A stretch of DNA of 64,000 nt from Paralithodes platypus (taxonomy: Eukaryota > Arthropoda > Malacostraca > Decapoda > Lithodidae). Where the stretch lies: contig CM064517.1 in NCBI GenBank assembly GCA_032716605.1, positions 21,919,276 through 21,983,275 of the forward strand, given 5' to 3'. The stretch's first letter is position 1, and every line of letters starts with the position of its first letter. The position numbers were made by a program, and so were the translations under genes. Shown piece after piece: positions 53,727 to 63,032 of this stretch. The notes under the pieces were generated by a model. It saw nothing but the letters and a program-made list of their open reading frames with translations. It did no database searches and had not been told where the DNA came from.

Positions 53727-53949
53727 TACCTTACAACAAAATATTAATGTACTGTACAGTATATAAAACTATACAATAATAATAGCGTATAATTATAGTA
53801 ACAATAATAGTATTAGTAGAAATAATATTTCTGTAATAATATTTAATGATAATAATAATTAGAAAAAAACATATATAATATACATATATTTATAATGCCA
53901 ATAGTAACAATAAGAACGATATAATAGGTGTATGGCTTCGTTCTATGTG

Positions 53950-54112
53950 CATGACGAAAATAACGTCATCGGCACAGCTATGGTTGGGAAGCGGATGACG
54001 AAAATAACGTCATCGGAACGGCTACGGTTGGGAAGTGGATGACGAAAATAACGTCATCGGCACGTCTACGGTCGGGATTCGGATGACAAAAATAACATCA
54101 TCTGCACGCCAA
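53950..54112. repeat. 44-bp minisatellite with hairpin units
   Basis: About 3.7 copies of a 44-bp unit beginning GATGACGAAAATAACGTCAT. Each unit holds the inverted pair GATGACG / CGTCATC, resembling a CRE half-site palindrome. Confidence 0.88.
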
Positions 54113-54184
54113 AGTGTTAAAGGCTCAGTACATGACTACAATTAATAGCCATTTATCGAATACTGGATATCAATCTAATCATTT

Positions 54185-54500
54185 CTTACAGTTTCTTACA
54201 GTAGATCCTCTGGAAAAAGGCAAACTAGGCCTGTGTATCCAGCTCAGTACCAGTACTGTACTTGCACTGCTGCGGTCGTTCACGGTGTTGGCGGCGGCGG
54301 TAGCAGACGCAACATTTTTACTATTCTGTATTTTTGTTTTATAATCAAACTTCAAATCTTGTCTTCCCCATGCTTTATCAAGATTACTCTCAAACTCCCT
54401 TATTGATTCGGAATCGACTACATACTGGGGCAGTGCGTTCCAGTCATTTACCACTCTATCACAAAATGAGTTCTTTGCCTTCTCAAGCCTATTTCTTTCT
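54185..54500 (-). mobile_element. LINE-E copy 2, 3' fragment
   Basis: VNDWNALPQYVVDSESIREF, ESNLDKAWGRQDLKFDYKTK on the - strand and the same 3' UTR as 15.60-15.83 kb, ending in two CTGTAAGAAA units. Confidence 0.9.
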
Positions 54501-54647
54501 TTTGTAAATCATGTACTCAAACCCAACTGCACACTGAATAGTGCAATGTTTATGGGAGAGGAAAGACTAATTTATGAGGCACAGATCTCAAAGGACTGAC
54601 CTAGCTACGAACTGTTCCTGAACCTATAGAAATAATTTAATTAATAC

Positions 54648-54715
54648 ATTAATTTCACTCCCAACACCAAACACCTCCCAATGAAATTAATGAAAGCATG
54701 CGATCCTCCCGGGAT
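54648..54715 (-). repeat. SINE family 1 fragment
   Basis: ttaatttcactcccaacacc, cctcccaatgaaattaatga as at 43.68-43.74 kb. Confidence 0.65.
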
Positions 54716-54778
54716 CCCATTAATCTGTAATCAAATGGATATTATAAATCACCCAAACTAACTGAAACCAAGCCTTAC

Positions 54779-55052
54779 CACTTCCAAAAATGTTGTTCCC
54801 TCAGGGAACTTTTCCATATCGATGCTGCGGCCAAAATCTATAAGCTTGAGTGAGTTAGGACAATCGCTGAAGACCTCGCTCGGGGTGGTGGCTTCAGAGG
54901 ATACCTTGGGGATGTCTCGAATCAGGAAGTTGTCCGGCTTTACGTCGGCATGGATGATGCCGCACTTGTGGACGACCTCCAAGATACTCAGGACCTCTAT
55001 CATGTAGTACATCGCTACCATCTCCGGGATGGACTGTCCACTTGTTCGATAC
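54779..55052 (-). CDS. BUB1: BUB1-type checkpoint kinase, exon with catalytic loop
   Basis: Acceptor TCAATAG, donor GTAAGG. Codons after the first base read YRTSGQSIPEMVAMYYMIEV, LSILEVVHKCGIIHADVKPD, NFLIRDIP..., NSLKLIDFGRSIDMEKFPEG, TTFLEV. HADVKPDN (H35-N42 of the exon) is the catalytic loop with Asp, Lys and Asn in place. LIDFGRSIDM..FP.GT.F is the metal-binding and activation region, and its SIDM..FP wording is specific for BUB1 among kinases. BUB1 is the kinetochore kinase of the spindle assembly checkpoint. It phosphorylates histone H2A to place shugoshin and recruits BUBR1. Catalytic residues are intact, so an active kinase is expected. Upstream exons lie to the right, probably beyond the window. 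Confidence 0.93.
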
Positions 55053-55487
55053 CTATTGATAAAGAAATTATGATTTGTGATTAACATTTTGGATATTCAG
55101 CTCGTTCAGAACCTATTGACAGAAGAATGTGAATGATTATGATTAAAAGTTTGGATAATTTCAAGGGACAGTGGCCTTTCGTTATCTGTAGTCATGTGTG
55201 ATTGACTGACCTTAATTTTTTACCTATTGACGTAGAGAAGTAACTTAGGACAAGGATTATGGATAACCTTGATGGGCCCCAGTGATATTACAGTATCATC
55301 ATCAATTTTCAATTTGTATAAGAAGTGTTCATAGTGTCAAAGAAAGGCAAATAGGTTCTCTATACAGTATATAATACAGGTTTGACTCGCAAAAAGGAAG
55401 AGAGGAAAATCTAATATTTATGACATATGACATAAGGCCTATATATATACTTGTATATAGTATATACAGTACTGTACTGTATATTGC
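55053..55487. other. BUB1 intron upstream of the catalytic exon
   Basis: AT-rich. No further BUB1 exon recognised. Confidence 0.4.
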
Positions 55488-56150
55488 TACAGAGTCAGAG
55501 TGAGAACAGAGAAATGGATAGGTGACGAGCAGGGCGGTTTTAGGAAGGGAAGAGGATGTGTAGATCAGATTTTTACCATGAATTGTGTTGTGGAGAAACA
55601 TCTGGAGAAGCAACAAAAGGTGTATGTTGCCTTTATGGACTTGGAGAAGACCTATGACAGAGTGGATAGAGAAGGTATGTGGAAAGTATTTAGAATATAC
55701 AGAGTAGATGGCAAGTTGCTGAAAGCAGTGAAGAGCATGTATGAGGGTGCAAAGGCGGCAATATGTGTGGAGAATGAGCAGAGCGAGTTCTTTGACCTGA
55801 ATGTTGGGTTGAAACAGGGGTGTGTGATGTCCCCGTGGTTGTTTACTGTATATATGGATGGAGTCATGAAAGAAATACAAGGAAGAGCAGTAGATGTTGG
55901 TGTATCGCTGATAAGGGAGGGAAATGAGTGGAAGCTACCTTTACTGCTGTTTGCTGATGATACAGTTCTGATGAGCGATAAAGAATGGGAGTTGCAGGGT
56001 CTGGTAAATGAGTTTGGAACAGTGTGCGAAAAACGGAATCTGAAGGTAAATGCGGGGAAGAGTAAAGTTATGGTCTTCGAAAGGGGTGAAGCCACAGAGT
56101 GCGAGGTGAAGTTGAACGGTCAGGCTATGGAGATTGTCAGCTCATTTAAG
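55488..56150 (+). mobile_element. LINE-B RT fragment, cut by DIRS-like element
   Basis: One open frame: RTEKWIGDEQGGFRKGRGCV, FMDLEKTYDRVDREGMWKVF, GLKQGCVMSPWLFTVYMDGV, LLFADDTVLMSDKEW, EIVSSFKY. It lacks the hAT MITE that splits the 1.6-4.1 kb copy. At SFKY the frame runs into the DIRS-like terminal repeat. Confidence 0.9.
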
Positions 56151-56622
56151 TATTTATTAGTGGCCCCTCCATCATTGACAATATGCCTATTAATATAATA
56201 GCATCCATTCAAGCGCCCGCGGGTCAGCCAGTTTGAATCTACCGCTGCGGGGATGAACGGAGTACTCGTCATAAGGGTAACGCTTATTCTCTTATGGAAT
56301 CATCTTATGATTGGTACCCGCTACGTAAAAACTTTCATAAAAAATAAAAGGGAAAACTTTACTTAATAATTGTTATACTACAGCTTTCCATTTCGTGGAT
56401 TTCTTGTGTGGGATTCCCTGACGCTGCTCCCTGAGTCGCCATACTTCCTTCTACTACCCGCGGGCAACCTGAATAGACGTGTGTCGCCTGCGCTCCGCCA
56501 CATTCTTCGTTCGCTCGCTTCTAGTGAGTCCTTACTCATTTGTATATATTTGAGTTGTATTGAACAGGGTTTAGATTAGCTAGCACAGGCTACCCCATTG
56601 GTATGCCCGCAGGGAGTACATA

Positions 56623-56688
56623 CATACATACAACATTTTAAGACTGAGTGTTCCACTCATAAGTGCAGTTTCAGTTTCTTGTCCTTAA
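56623..56688 (-). mobile_element. LINE-F 3' scrap
   Basis: (TACA)n, aacattttaagactgagtgt, tgcagtttcagtttcttgtc: the LINE-F 3' end, cut by the TTAA MITE. Confidence 0.8.
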
Positions 56689-57168
56689 CCCTTCCTACCC
56701 GGGCTGCCTTAGGTAAGGACAGCTCGGAATAAGGGCCGCTACCCGGTCTGCCTTACCTAAGGCGGCAGCTTAATAGCCTAATTAAGCTTGGTCTGAACGC
56801 CGTGCGTACGACGTATGTCAACAAACCCAAGCGTTGCGTCACCGCACCTCCGAAAACAAGAAGGAGAAGACTCTTCAATGTTATTGTTCTGACGTAAGAC
56901 GAAATTAGTGTCTGAAAAGCCCCATATTGGCAACATCTCTGCAATATTTGCTCCACTGAAATCGTCATCACAACTGAACCAGTTGACTTACAGAGCTCTA
57001 CTCAACGCCAAAATACAGATTGAAAACCGCACTACGATTATAGATGAGTGGGAAAGTTCTAGCAGTGAAAATAAACATAAATACGGTAGCCTAGGCCTAG
57101 ACGTTTTTCAGCCATTTCGCCCGGGTATGGGCGACCGTCCTTAGTTAAGACTGCCCGGGTAGGAAGGG
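56689..57168. mobile_element. TTAA-flanked MITE, family 2, copy 3 (480 bp)
   Basis: TTAA at 56685-56688 and 57169-57172. Long matching ends CCCTTCCTACCCGGGCTGCC / inverted gactgcccgggtaggaaggg. Interior shares ctgaaccagttgacttacag and ctctactcaacgcc with 12.6 and 44.45 kb. Confidence 0.88.
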
Positions 57169-58756
57169 TTAAATAGGGTACTTTTGTTCAGGCACCTACA
57201 GTTCTCCAGGACCAGAACCTCATGTTTGTGTTTTGTATTGTCACTGCGCCTTAGCTGTTGCTCCATCTTACTAGTTAGGAGGCTACTGTCTTCGCAGGAT
57301 TTAATGCTTCAGGCCGTCACTATGAGGCAGTTGCATTCTTTGTTTTATTTAGCAGACGCTCTAGTCTAAGGGTGGCCACACGTGGTGCGGTACCTTCTAG
57401 CGTCCGAGTCTGCTTGCGGTCCCTTTCGGGAGCCCCTCTCTCCTCGTGCTACGTCTGTGGATCTTCGGAGGTAAGATTGCTACCGTGATGATGATTCTAC
57501 GAGCCTCGTGGCCAGCCTCAGTAGGGGTATCCTTAGCGGACTACGGGTAAATTTTATTATTGTATTTACAATTATATATGTGTCCCCTGTGGTACCCTCA
57601 GGTTTATGTCTCAGTTACATATGTTGAGGGACAGGAGACGTCCTGTTTGGCTTTGTGGGTTTTCGGTTGATCGGTCTTATTGTTGAGACGGTTTCCCGTG
57701 GTTGTTCTTTCCGACGGCTCTCTTTCGGTGTATCGAGGCCGCAGCTCCCGCCGGGCATGGCGGGAGGGGTGTATACCAACTTCCCCACGGTAGCGTAGGG
57801 CTACTTTCCTTTCCTGGCGGCCATGCTTAGACCGGCGGAAAGGAGCTCGATTCTATCGACTGACTCGCCCTGTACTCTCCACTCACTTCGTACGCTCAGC
57901 GGCACAGTTCGTGTTTTTTCCTATCCAGCTAGTCCAAATAGCATCTCGGATAAGAAAAGTCGGTTATTTCAGGGTCAGTGACTCATGTCACAGGTAAGCA
58001 GTCAAACTCGTGGCAACCCTAAGAAAGGGGTGGGGTTTCCACGATGGGTTTCTCAGATACGGCGGAATACCATTTTGAGTGGCAAACTGATTTTCCGAAA
58101 TATCAGAGCAGGTAGGATGTGTTGAACCTCTCAGGTTATCCTTATGAGCATTGATTCCTGGAAATTTTTATTTCCAGATCTCGCCACTTCGTGAGCAGTA
58201 CCAACTAGAGGAAGGAACTGTTCCCGGCGGGGAGGGGAAGTTCATTAACCATGCCTCAGTTTTCTATATTTAATAGTGGCCCCTTCATCATTGGCGATAT
58301 TGCCTATTAATATAATAGTCTCCCTTCAACACCCGCGGCAGCAGTTTTGAATCTCCCGCGCGGAAGGGTCAGGGAGTACTCTCAAAAGTGCACGCTTAAT
58401 TCTCTTATGGAATCGTCTCTTGTGATTGGGTACCCTACAGAAAAAACTTTGTAGAAAATAAAAAATAAAATTTAACTTACTATGTTATATTATGGCTTTC
58501 CATGCGTGGATTTCTTGTGCGCAGCGCCCAGGCACAGGCCCCCTAGCGGCCATCTTTCCTTCTTCTCCCTTCCGCGTTCGTGCCTGTAGGGCGGGTGTCC
58601 CTGTGCTCCAGCTTTATTCGTCGTTCCTGCGCTTATCGTGAGTCCTTACTCATTTGTATACATCTGCGTTGTACTGAACAGTTTAGATTAGCTAGCACGG
58701 GCTGCCCCATTGGCACAACCGCAGGGTACTTTTGTAACAGGCGCCTCCGTATCTAC

Positions 58757-59888
58757 CTACCTGGAGTTGTTTCGGCCGTCCCTCAGTGGCCTCGGCGAGA
58801 GTTGCACCCCCCCGAGTACGTTTGCTGCCAGTGCTTGATACAGCAGGCTATTCGAGGAGGCAGCTCTCACCCCCGCGAAGTATGGCTGATCAGGCACCGA
58901 CTTGAGATGATTGTCCAAGGCTTTCTTGAATACTTCCGTTGGCACGTCCATCAGGTTTCTCACGTTCTCTGGCATTTTGTTGAAGAGGCTCGGTCCCCTG
59001 TTTGTCAACCAGGAGTCCCTCAGTGTGCCCAGAGCTCCCCTACACTTTTGGGATGGGATGTTACATTTCCTACCCCCTCTGTCGCTCCAGTTCCATGATA
59101 TTGTGGTGTGAAGGTTTGGAACTAGACCCTCGATAACTTTTCATGTGTAAATTATCAAGTATCTCTCTCTTCTTCGCTCCAGTGAATATAAGTTAAGAGC
59201 CTTCAGCCGATCCTAGTAATGCAGATGGTTTACCGAGCTGATGTGGGACGTGAAGCTTCTTTGAACACTCTCTATTTCATATATTTCCCCAGCTTTGTGT
59301 GGAGATGTTAGCACACTGCAATACTCCAGTCGTGGGATCACCAGCGATTTGAAGTGTTATCATTGGCCGTTCTTCTCGTGTCTTGAAAGTGCGCAGTATC
59401 CAACCTACAAGTTTCCTTGCCGCTACAGACTTGGCCTGATTATGTTCCTTGAAATACATGTTTTCTGACATTATTACCCCAAGATCTTTAACCTCTGATT
59501 TTCGTGGGATTGGCGGGAGTGACTCTTGTTAAGTAGGTTGTGGTTTCTTTAATCTTTTAATTTCCTCCATACCTTATCACCTGAAATTTCTCTTCGTTAA
59601 ATTGCATGTTGTTATCTTTGGTCCACCGAAATACAGCATTTATGTCCGCTTGCAAGATTTCTTTGTCTTCTATTGTGGTTATTCCTAGACTTAGTTTTGT
59701 GTCGTCTGCAAATGATGAGACACTGCTGTGTTGTACATTAGCATCTATATCACTTATTAGTATTAGGAAGAGTAAGAGTGCCAACACTGTACCCTGGGGA
59801 ACAGAGCTTTTAACCTCTGAACCTTCCAATACCGCTTGATTTACTGCTACTGATTGTGTTCTGTTAATGAGAAAATTATAGATCTCAA
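58757..59888 (-). mobile_element. LINE-I fragment (CR1-like) in DIRS-like leader
   Basis: Interrupts the leader, which resumes after about 59.89 kb (gtgttgtgttttgcgccttt as in A at 57.22 kb). The 3' end at left has a short (GGTA)n-type tail (tctacctacctgg on +). Coding parts: RT at 59557-59829 and a C-terminal domain at 58757-59008 (SLFNKMPENVRNLMDVPTEV, FKKALDNHLKSVPDQP). Confidence 0.8.
59557..59829 (-). pseudogene. LINE-I RT fragment
   Basis: SSVPQGTVLALLLFLILISD, SSVSSFADDTKLSLGITTIE, DKEILQADINAVFRWTKDNN, MQFNEEKFQVIRYGGN: the PQG block, catalytic FADD and following N--KF-V block of CR1-type RTs. Confidence 0.88.
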
Positions 59889-60913
59889 GATCCGCGCGCC
59901 ACGTGTGTTATTATTGTGTTGTGTTTTGCGCCTTTAGCTTTTGATATTATAGCTAGGAGGCTACCATTCTGCAAGATTATGCTTCAGGCTGTCACTTTGA
60001 GGCAGTTGCATATTAATTTTCTTTATTATTAGCAAATGCTCTGGTTCAAGGGTGGCTGCACGTTGTGCGGAGCCTTCTGGAGTTCGTATTTGCTTTTGGG
60101 CCACACTCGCGGGTCCTCCATCTGCTTGCTGCTGCTGCTGGTTCATCGGAGCGTCAGTTCATCCTGTGTTGTTCCTCGGGCCCTGTGGCCAGCCTCAATA
60201 GGGGTCTCCAATGTAGGCTACAGGTAATTTAGGATTGATAATTCTATATTGTTTGTGATTATGCCTATGTCTGCCCCATTATGGTGATACATGTGTGCGT
60301 TGCATGTAATTTGTGGGCTATTGGGAGACGTCCCCTATTTATTTTTATATGTGGTTTTTGGTAGGGGGAATTTTGCCACATAATTTCCCCCCGCTAAAAA
60401 ATTTGGTTGTTTTCTCCGGCGGCTTTTTGTTCAAAGCCCCTGTTTTCTCGTCTAGTTGACGAGTTAGGGAACAACCAAATGTCCCGGCGTGGTGCACTGA
60501 ACCACAATCCTTCCGGCGGAATATACTAATTCCTACGGGAGCAACCTCGGCCCGCCGAGGAGACTCGCCCTGACCGAGTTGTCATACGACAAGACTTCCT
60601 TCGCCCGGCGTGCCAGTCTAGTGTGCAGGTGTTATGATAAGTCATGAAAGCACGTTATTTATCTTTCTATTCTCAATAGTCACAGATAATTAAAACACGT
60701 AAGGTCACTAATGCCAGTGACATTTTTTCACAGGTAAGCAGTCCAATCAGCTTAAAATGGAGAAACCCAGTGTTTTCAGCGGAAGGTCCAGCGGAAGGTT
60801 ACAGTAGCTGTGGCTATAGCTAATTTTCCGGCGGACTTGAGATAGGATGTCTTTACACCTCACAGGTTATCCTTATGAGCATTGGGGGGGGGGGGGTCCC
60901 CCTTTGTTCCATC

Positions 60914-61622
60914 ATGCCTCGCTTTGAGCTATGCGCTACACCCTCTTGCTCATTATTACCAGTATTTACTCACAAACTTTGCATTAAGTGTGTTAAATGT
61001 CTCGATCGTTCTCACGGCTTGTGGGTGTCTAAAAAGTGTGCAGTCTGTTCTGAGTTCAAGACGGCTCTTATCACTAAGAAAGACTAATCGTGCCTTGCGG
61101 CATTGCAAGATATAAAGACCATTTTTAACTCCTATGCAAAAGATACTGCCCATAAGGCACTTCACTGCAATTATGATACCTTGTGGGAGAGTCTAATTAT
61201 TGAGTCACCTTTGGTCAAGTCAGCCTCCAGCAAATCTACTATACCCAAAGTTAAGAAATCTCTTTCCAAAGCGGTAGTGAGGAGCTCAAGTAGTGAGGAA
61301 AGTGACATCACTGAGGCTACCTGCCCCCCCCCCGGACCGACCAAAGCGGAGGCGGTCACCTTCCCCCCCGGCAACAGTCAAGGTCACGGTCGAGATCTCC
61401 CAGGAAACAGTCTAGGCACTCCTCGGCAGAATCGTCCAGGTCGACCAAACGCCAGAAGGAGGAGAAGGTGACATCAGCCAAGGCAGGACACAGTACTAGC
61501 CGGGCAGGTACCATGCGGCCACCTCCTTCGACCCCTACCTCCAGTACGCCAACCGTCCAATCCGGCGACTCTGAGATGGGGTGGAGATCATTGAATCTAG
61601 CCCTCACCATGAACAATCTGTA
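60914..61622 (+). pseudogene. DIRS-like Gag, one stop and one frameshift
   Basis: ATG 60914: MPRFELCATPSCSLLPVF, then KLCIKCVKCLDRSHGLWVSK and KCAVC (paired Cys with a His, as in DIRS Gag N-termini: C..C..SH..W..K.C..C). After an in-frame TAA (61085-61087) the same frame gives SCLAALQDIKTIFNSYAKD and a Ser-rich stretch. After the C10 run at 61325-61335 the likely true frame is Ser/Arg-rich (QSRSRSRSPRKQSRHSSAES), then KRQKEEKVTS and a Pro/Thr tail ending NNL stop. Probably the RNA-binding structural protein of the element. No database match could be made. Confidence 0.55.
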
Positions 61623-62098
61623 AGTGTACCACCGGACTTTGTGTTTTCAATCCCAAAATTAGCTCCGGTACCACGTAAGGCCCCTACGGCCGGACCGAAT
61701 AGAGTGTTAGCTGTCCAGTACAGAGATTTCCCTTCCTGTCAAGTCTTTTGACAGCTCTCAGGTTATACAGGACTCTCAGCCACCCGCGGCGGTTGAACGA
61801 GGGTGCTGGAGAGTGGGCCAAGGAACAGATAGGGATAGTATCCATAGTGAAGTGTTACCATCCTCTGTCCCTGATTTGGTTTGGCCACCGGCGGAACAAA
61901 CGCCGGAAGAGCAACAGGACATTCGAGAATTGTTAGAGTTTGAGGTTAATGAAGAGCCGGAGGAAGTGAATGTCCCCTCGGCTCAAGTGTCAAATAAAAT
62001 ATATGTCAAATAAAAATAAATGTGTGTTTATGTAAGAGTAGTAGTAGCTACTGTATAATAGAGAGAGAGAAACACAGTGACAACAAGTATTCAACCCT
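61623..62098 (+). other. Possible continuation of DIRS-like internal region
   Basis: Two short overlapping acidic frames (for example PEEQQDIRELLEFEVNEEPE at about 61.90 kb) suggest remnants of a coding region. I see no known motif. Confidence 0.35.
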
Positions 62099-62117
62099 CC
62101 CCCCCCCCCCCCCCCCA
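62098..62117. repeat. Poly-C run
   Basis: Nineteen C, with flanking purine/pyrimidine-rich sequence. Confidence 0.95.
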
Positions 62118-62671
62118 TCCTTACCCACACATTCACTTCCCTCTCCTCTCCTTCCCTCTTCCTTCCACTTTCCTCAATGTCCCTCATGCTAATAATTTAC
62201 ATGAGTAACATGATGTAATATTTTGTACATATTTTTGACTTGAAAATAATTAAATCTTAGGACATAATTGGCTGGTTTCCATTTAAAGTTAGGCATATTT
62301 AGAATGTAAAGCAGCTCAAATTGCCAAGGTTTCTTTAGCTTTGTATAGAGTCATTTAGCTTTGAGGAAACAGGCCGATTATATTAGGTAAGGTTATATAT
62401 GATTTATGGCCGAGTCAGGAAATCAGACTTGAAGTGGTATATTTCATGTGAGAGTTATCTCTAACGAACTAGTAACTAAGTATACTATTTAAAATAAGGT
62501 ATAATTCGCTGATATATTATGTGCATACTGATAACCAGGACCTTTTTCTCAAACTAATAGTAGATTTCTAACATCCTTCTTTAATCCTTAGCACTATTGT
62601 GACACTTGTCTTTTTAATCATTTTACTCTCTTAATTAGTGTATTTCCTTTCTCACTACAATAATCGTTTTG

Positions 62672-62737
<66 letters not shown>

Positions 62738-63032
62738 TTTTATTTTATTTTTCCTGTGTTTATTCTTTGTGCGTATTTTTAAACACTACTCTTATTTTAC
62801 TTTATTTTTCTATTTTCTTTTGCACCCACTGTCTTGTAATATAGCCTGATCTTCTGTAGCCTTGCATCATACTAGGTGAGTTAAATAACTTATCTTACTC
62901 TTTCTATCTCTAACGCTACTCATAGGATGTTTACATTTTCACCTTTATCGGGCAGAGGCTCGTCCCTTAGGAAGAAATGATAGATAGACTCAGTATTAGG
63001 GAATAGGTAGGAAATTATGATAACAAGACAAG
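62118..63032. other. Non-coding AT-rich spacer
   Basis: No gene or known repeat recognised, apart from the TA microsatellite listed separately. Confidence 0.45.
62677..62732. repeat. (TA)n microsatellite
   Basis: About 28 uninterrupted TA units, able to form a cruciform. Confidence 0.95.

Larger units (their letters stand above)
56151..58265 (+). mobile_element. DIRS-like element A: left repeat and leader
   Basis: Left inverted repeat from about 56157 (gtggcccctccatcattgac, gcctattaatataatag), then a long leader colinear with element B: tgagtccttactcatttgta, tagattagctagcac, aggaggctac, ggccagcctcagtagggg, gacaggtaagcagtc-like, caggttatccttatgagcat, and ATGCCTCAGTTTT (58251), the gag start. 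There element B begins. Inside A lie a LINE-F scrap and a TTAA MITE (56623-57168). Confidence 0.7.
58266..62000 (+). mobile_element. DIRS-like element B: left repeat, leader, gag
   Basis: Left repeat (agtggccccttcatcattgg, attaatataatag), leader homologous to element A, and a gag-like ORF from 60914. LINE-I is inserted in the leader (58757-59888). The right end, RT and tyrosine recombinase are not visible. Sequence past about 62.0 kb is unassigned. Confidence 0.65.

Noticed and set aside
54822..55007. + strand 61-residue ORF
   Set aside because: Antisense of the BUB1 catalytic exon.
55329..55880. 183-residue - strand ORF resembling a membrane protein
   Set aside because: Antisense of the LINE-B fragment plus AT-rich intron; hydrophobicity reflects composition.
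62638..62844. Tyr-Ile repeat peptide
   Set aside because: Translation of a TA microsatellite.
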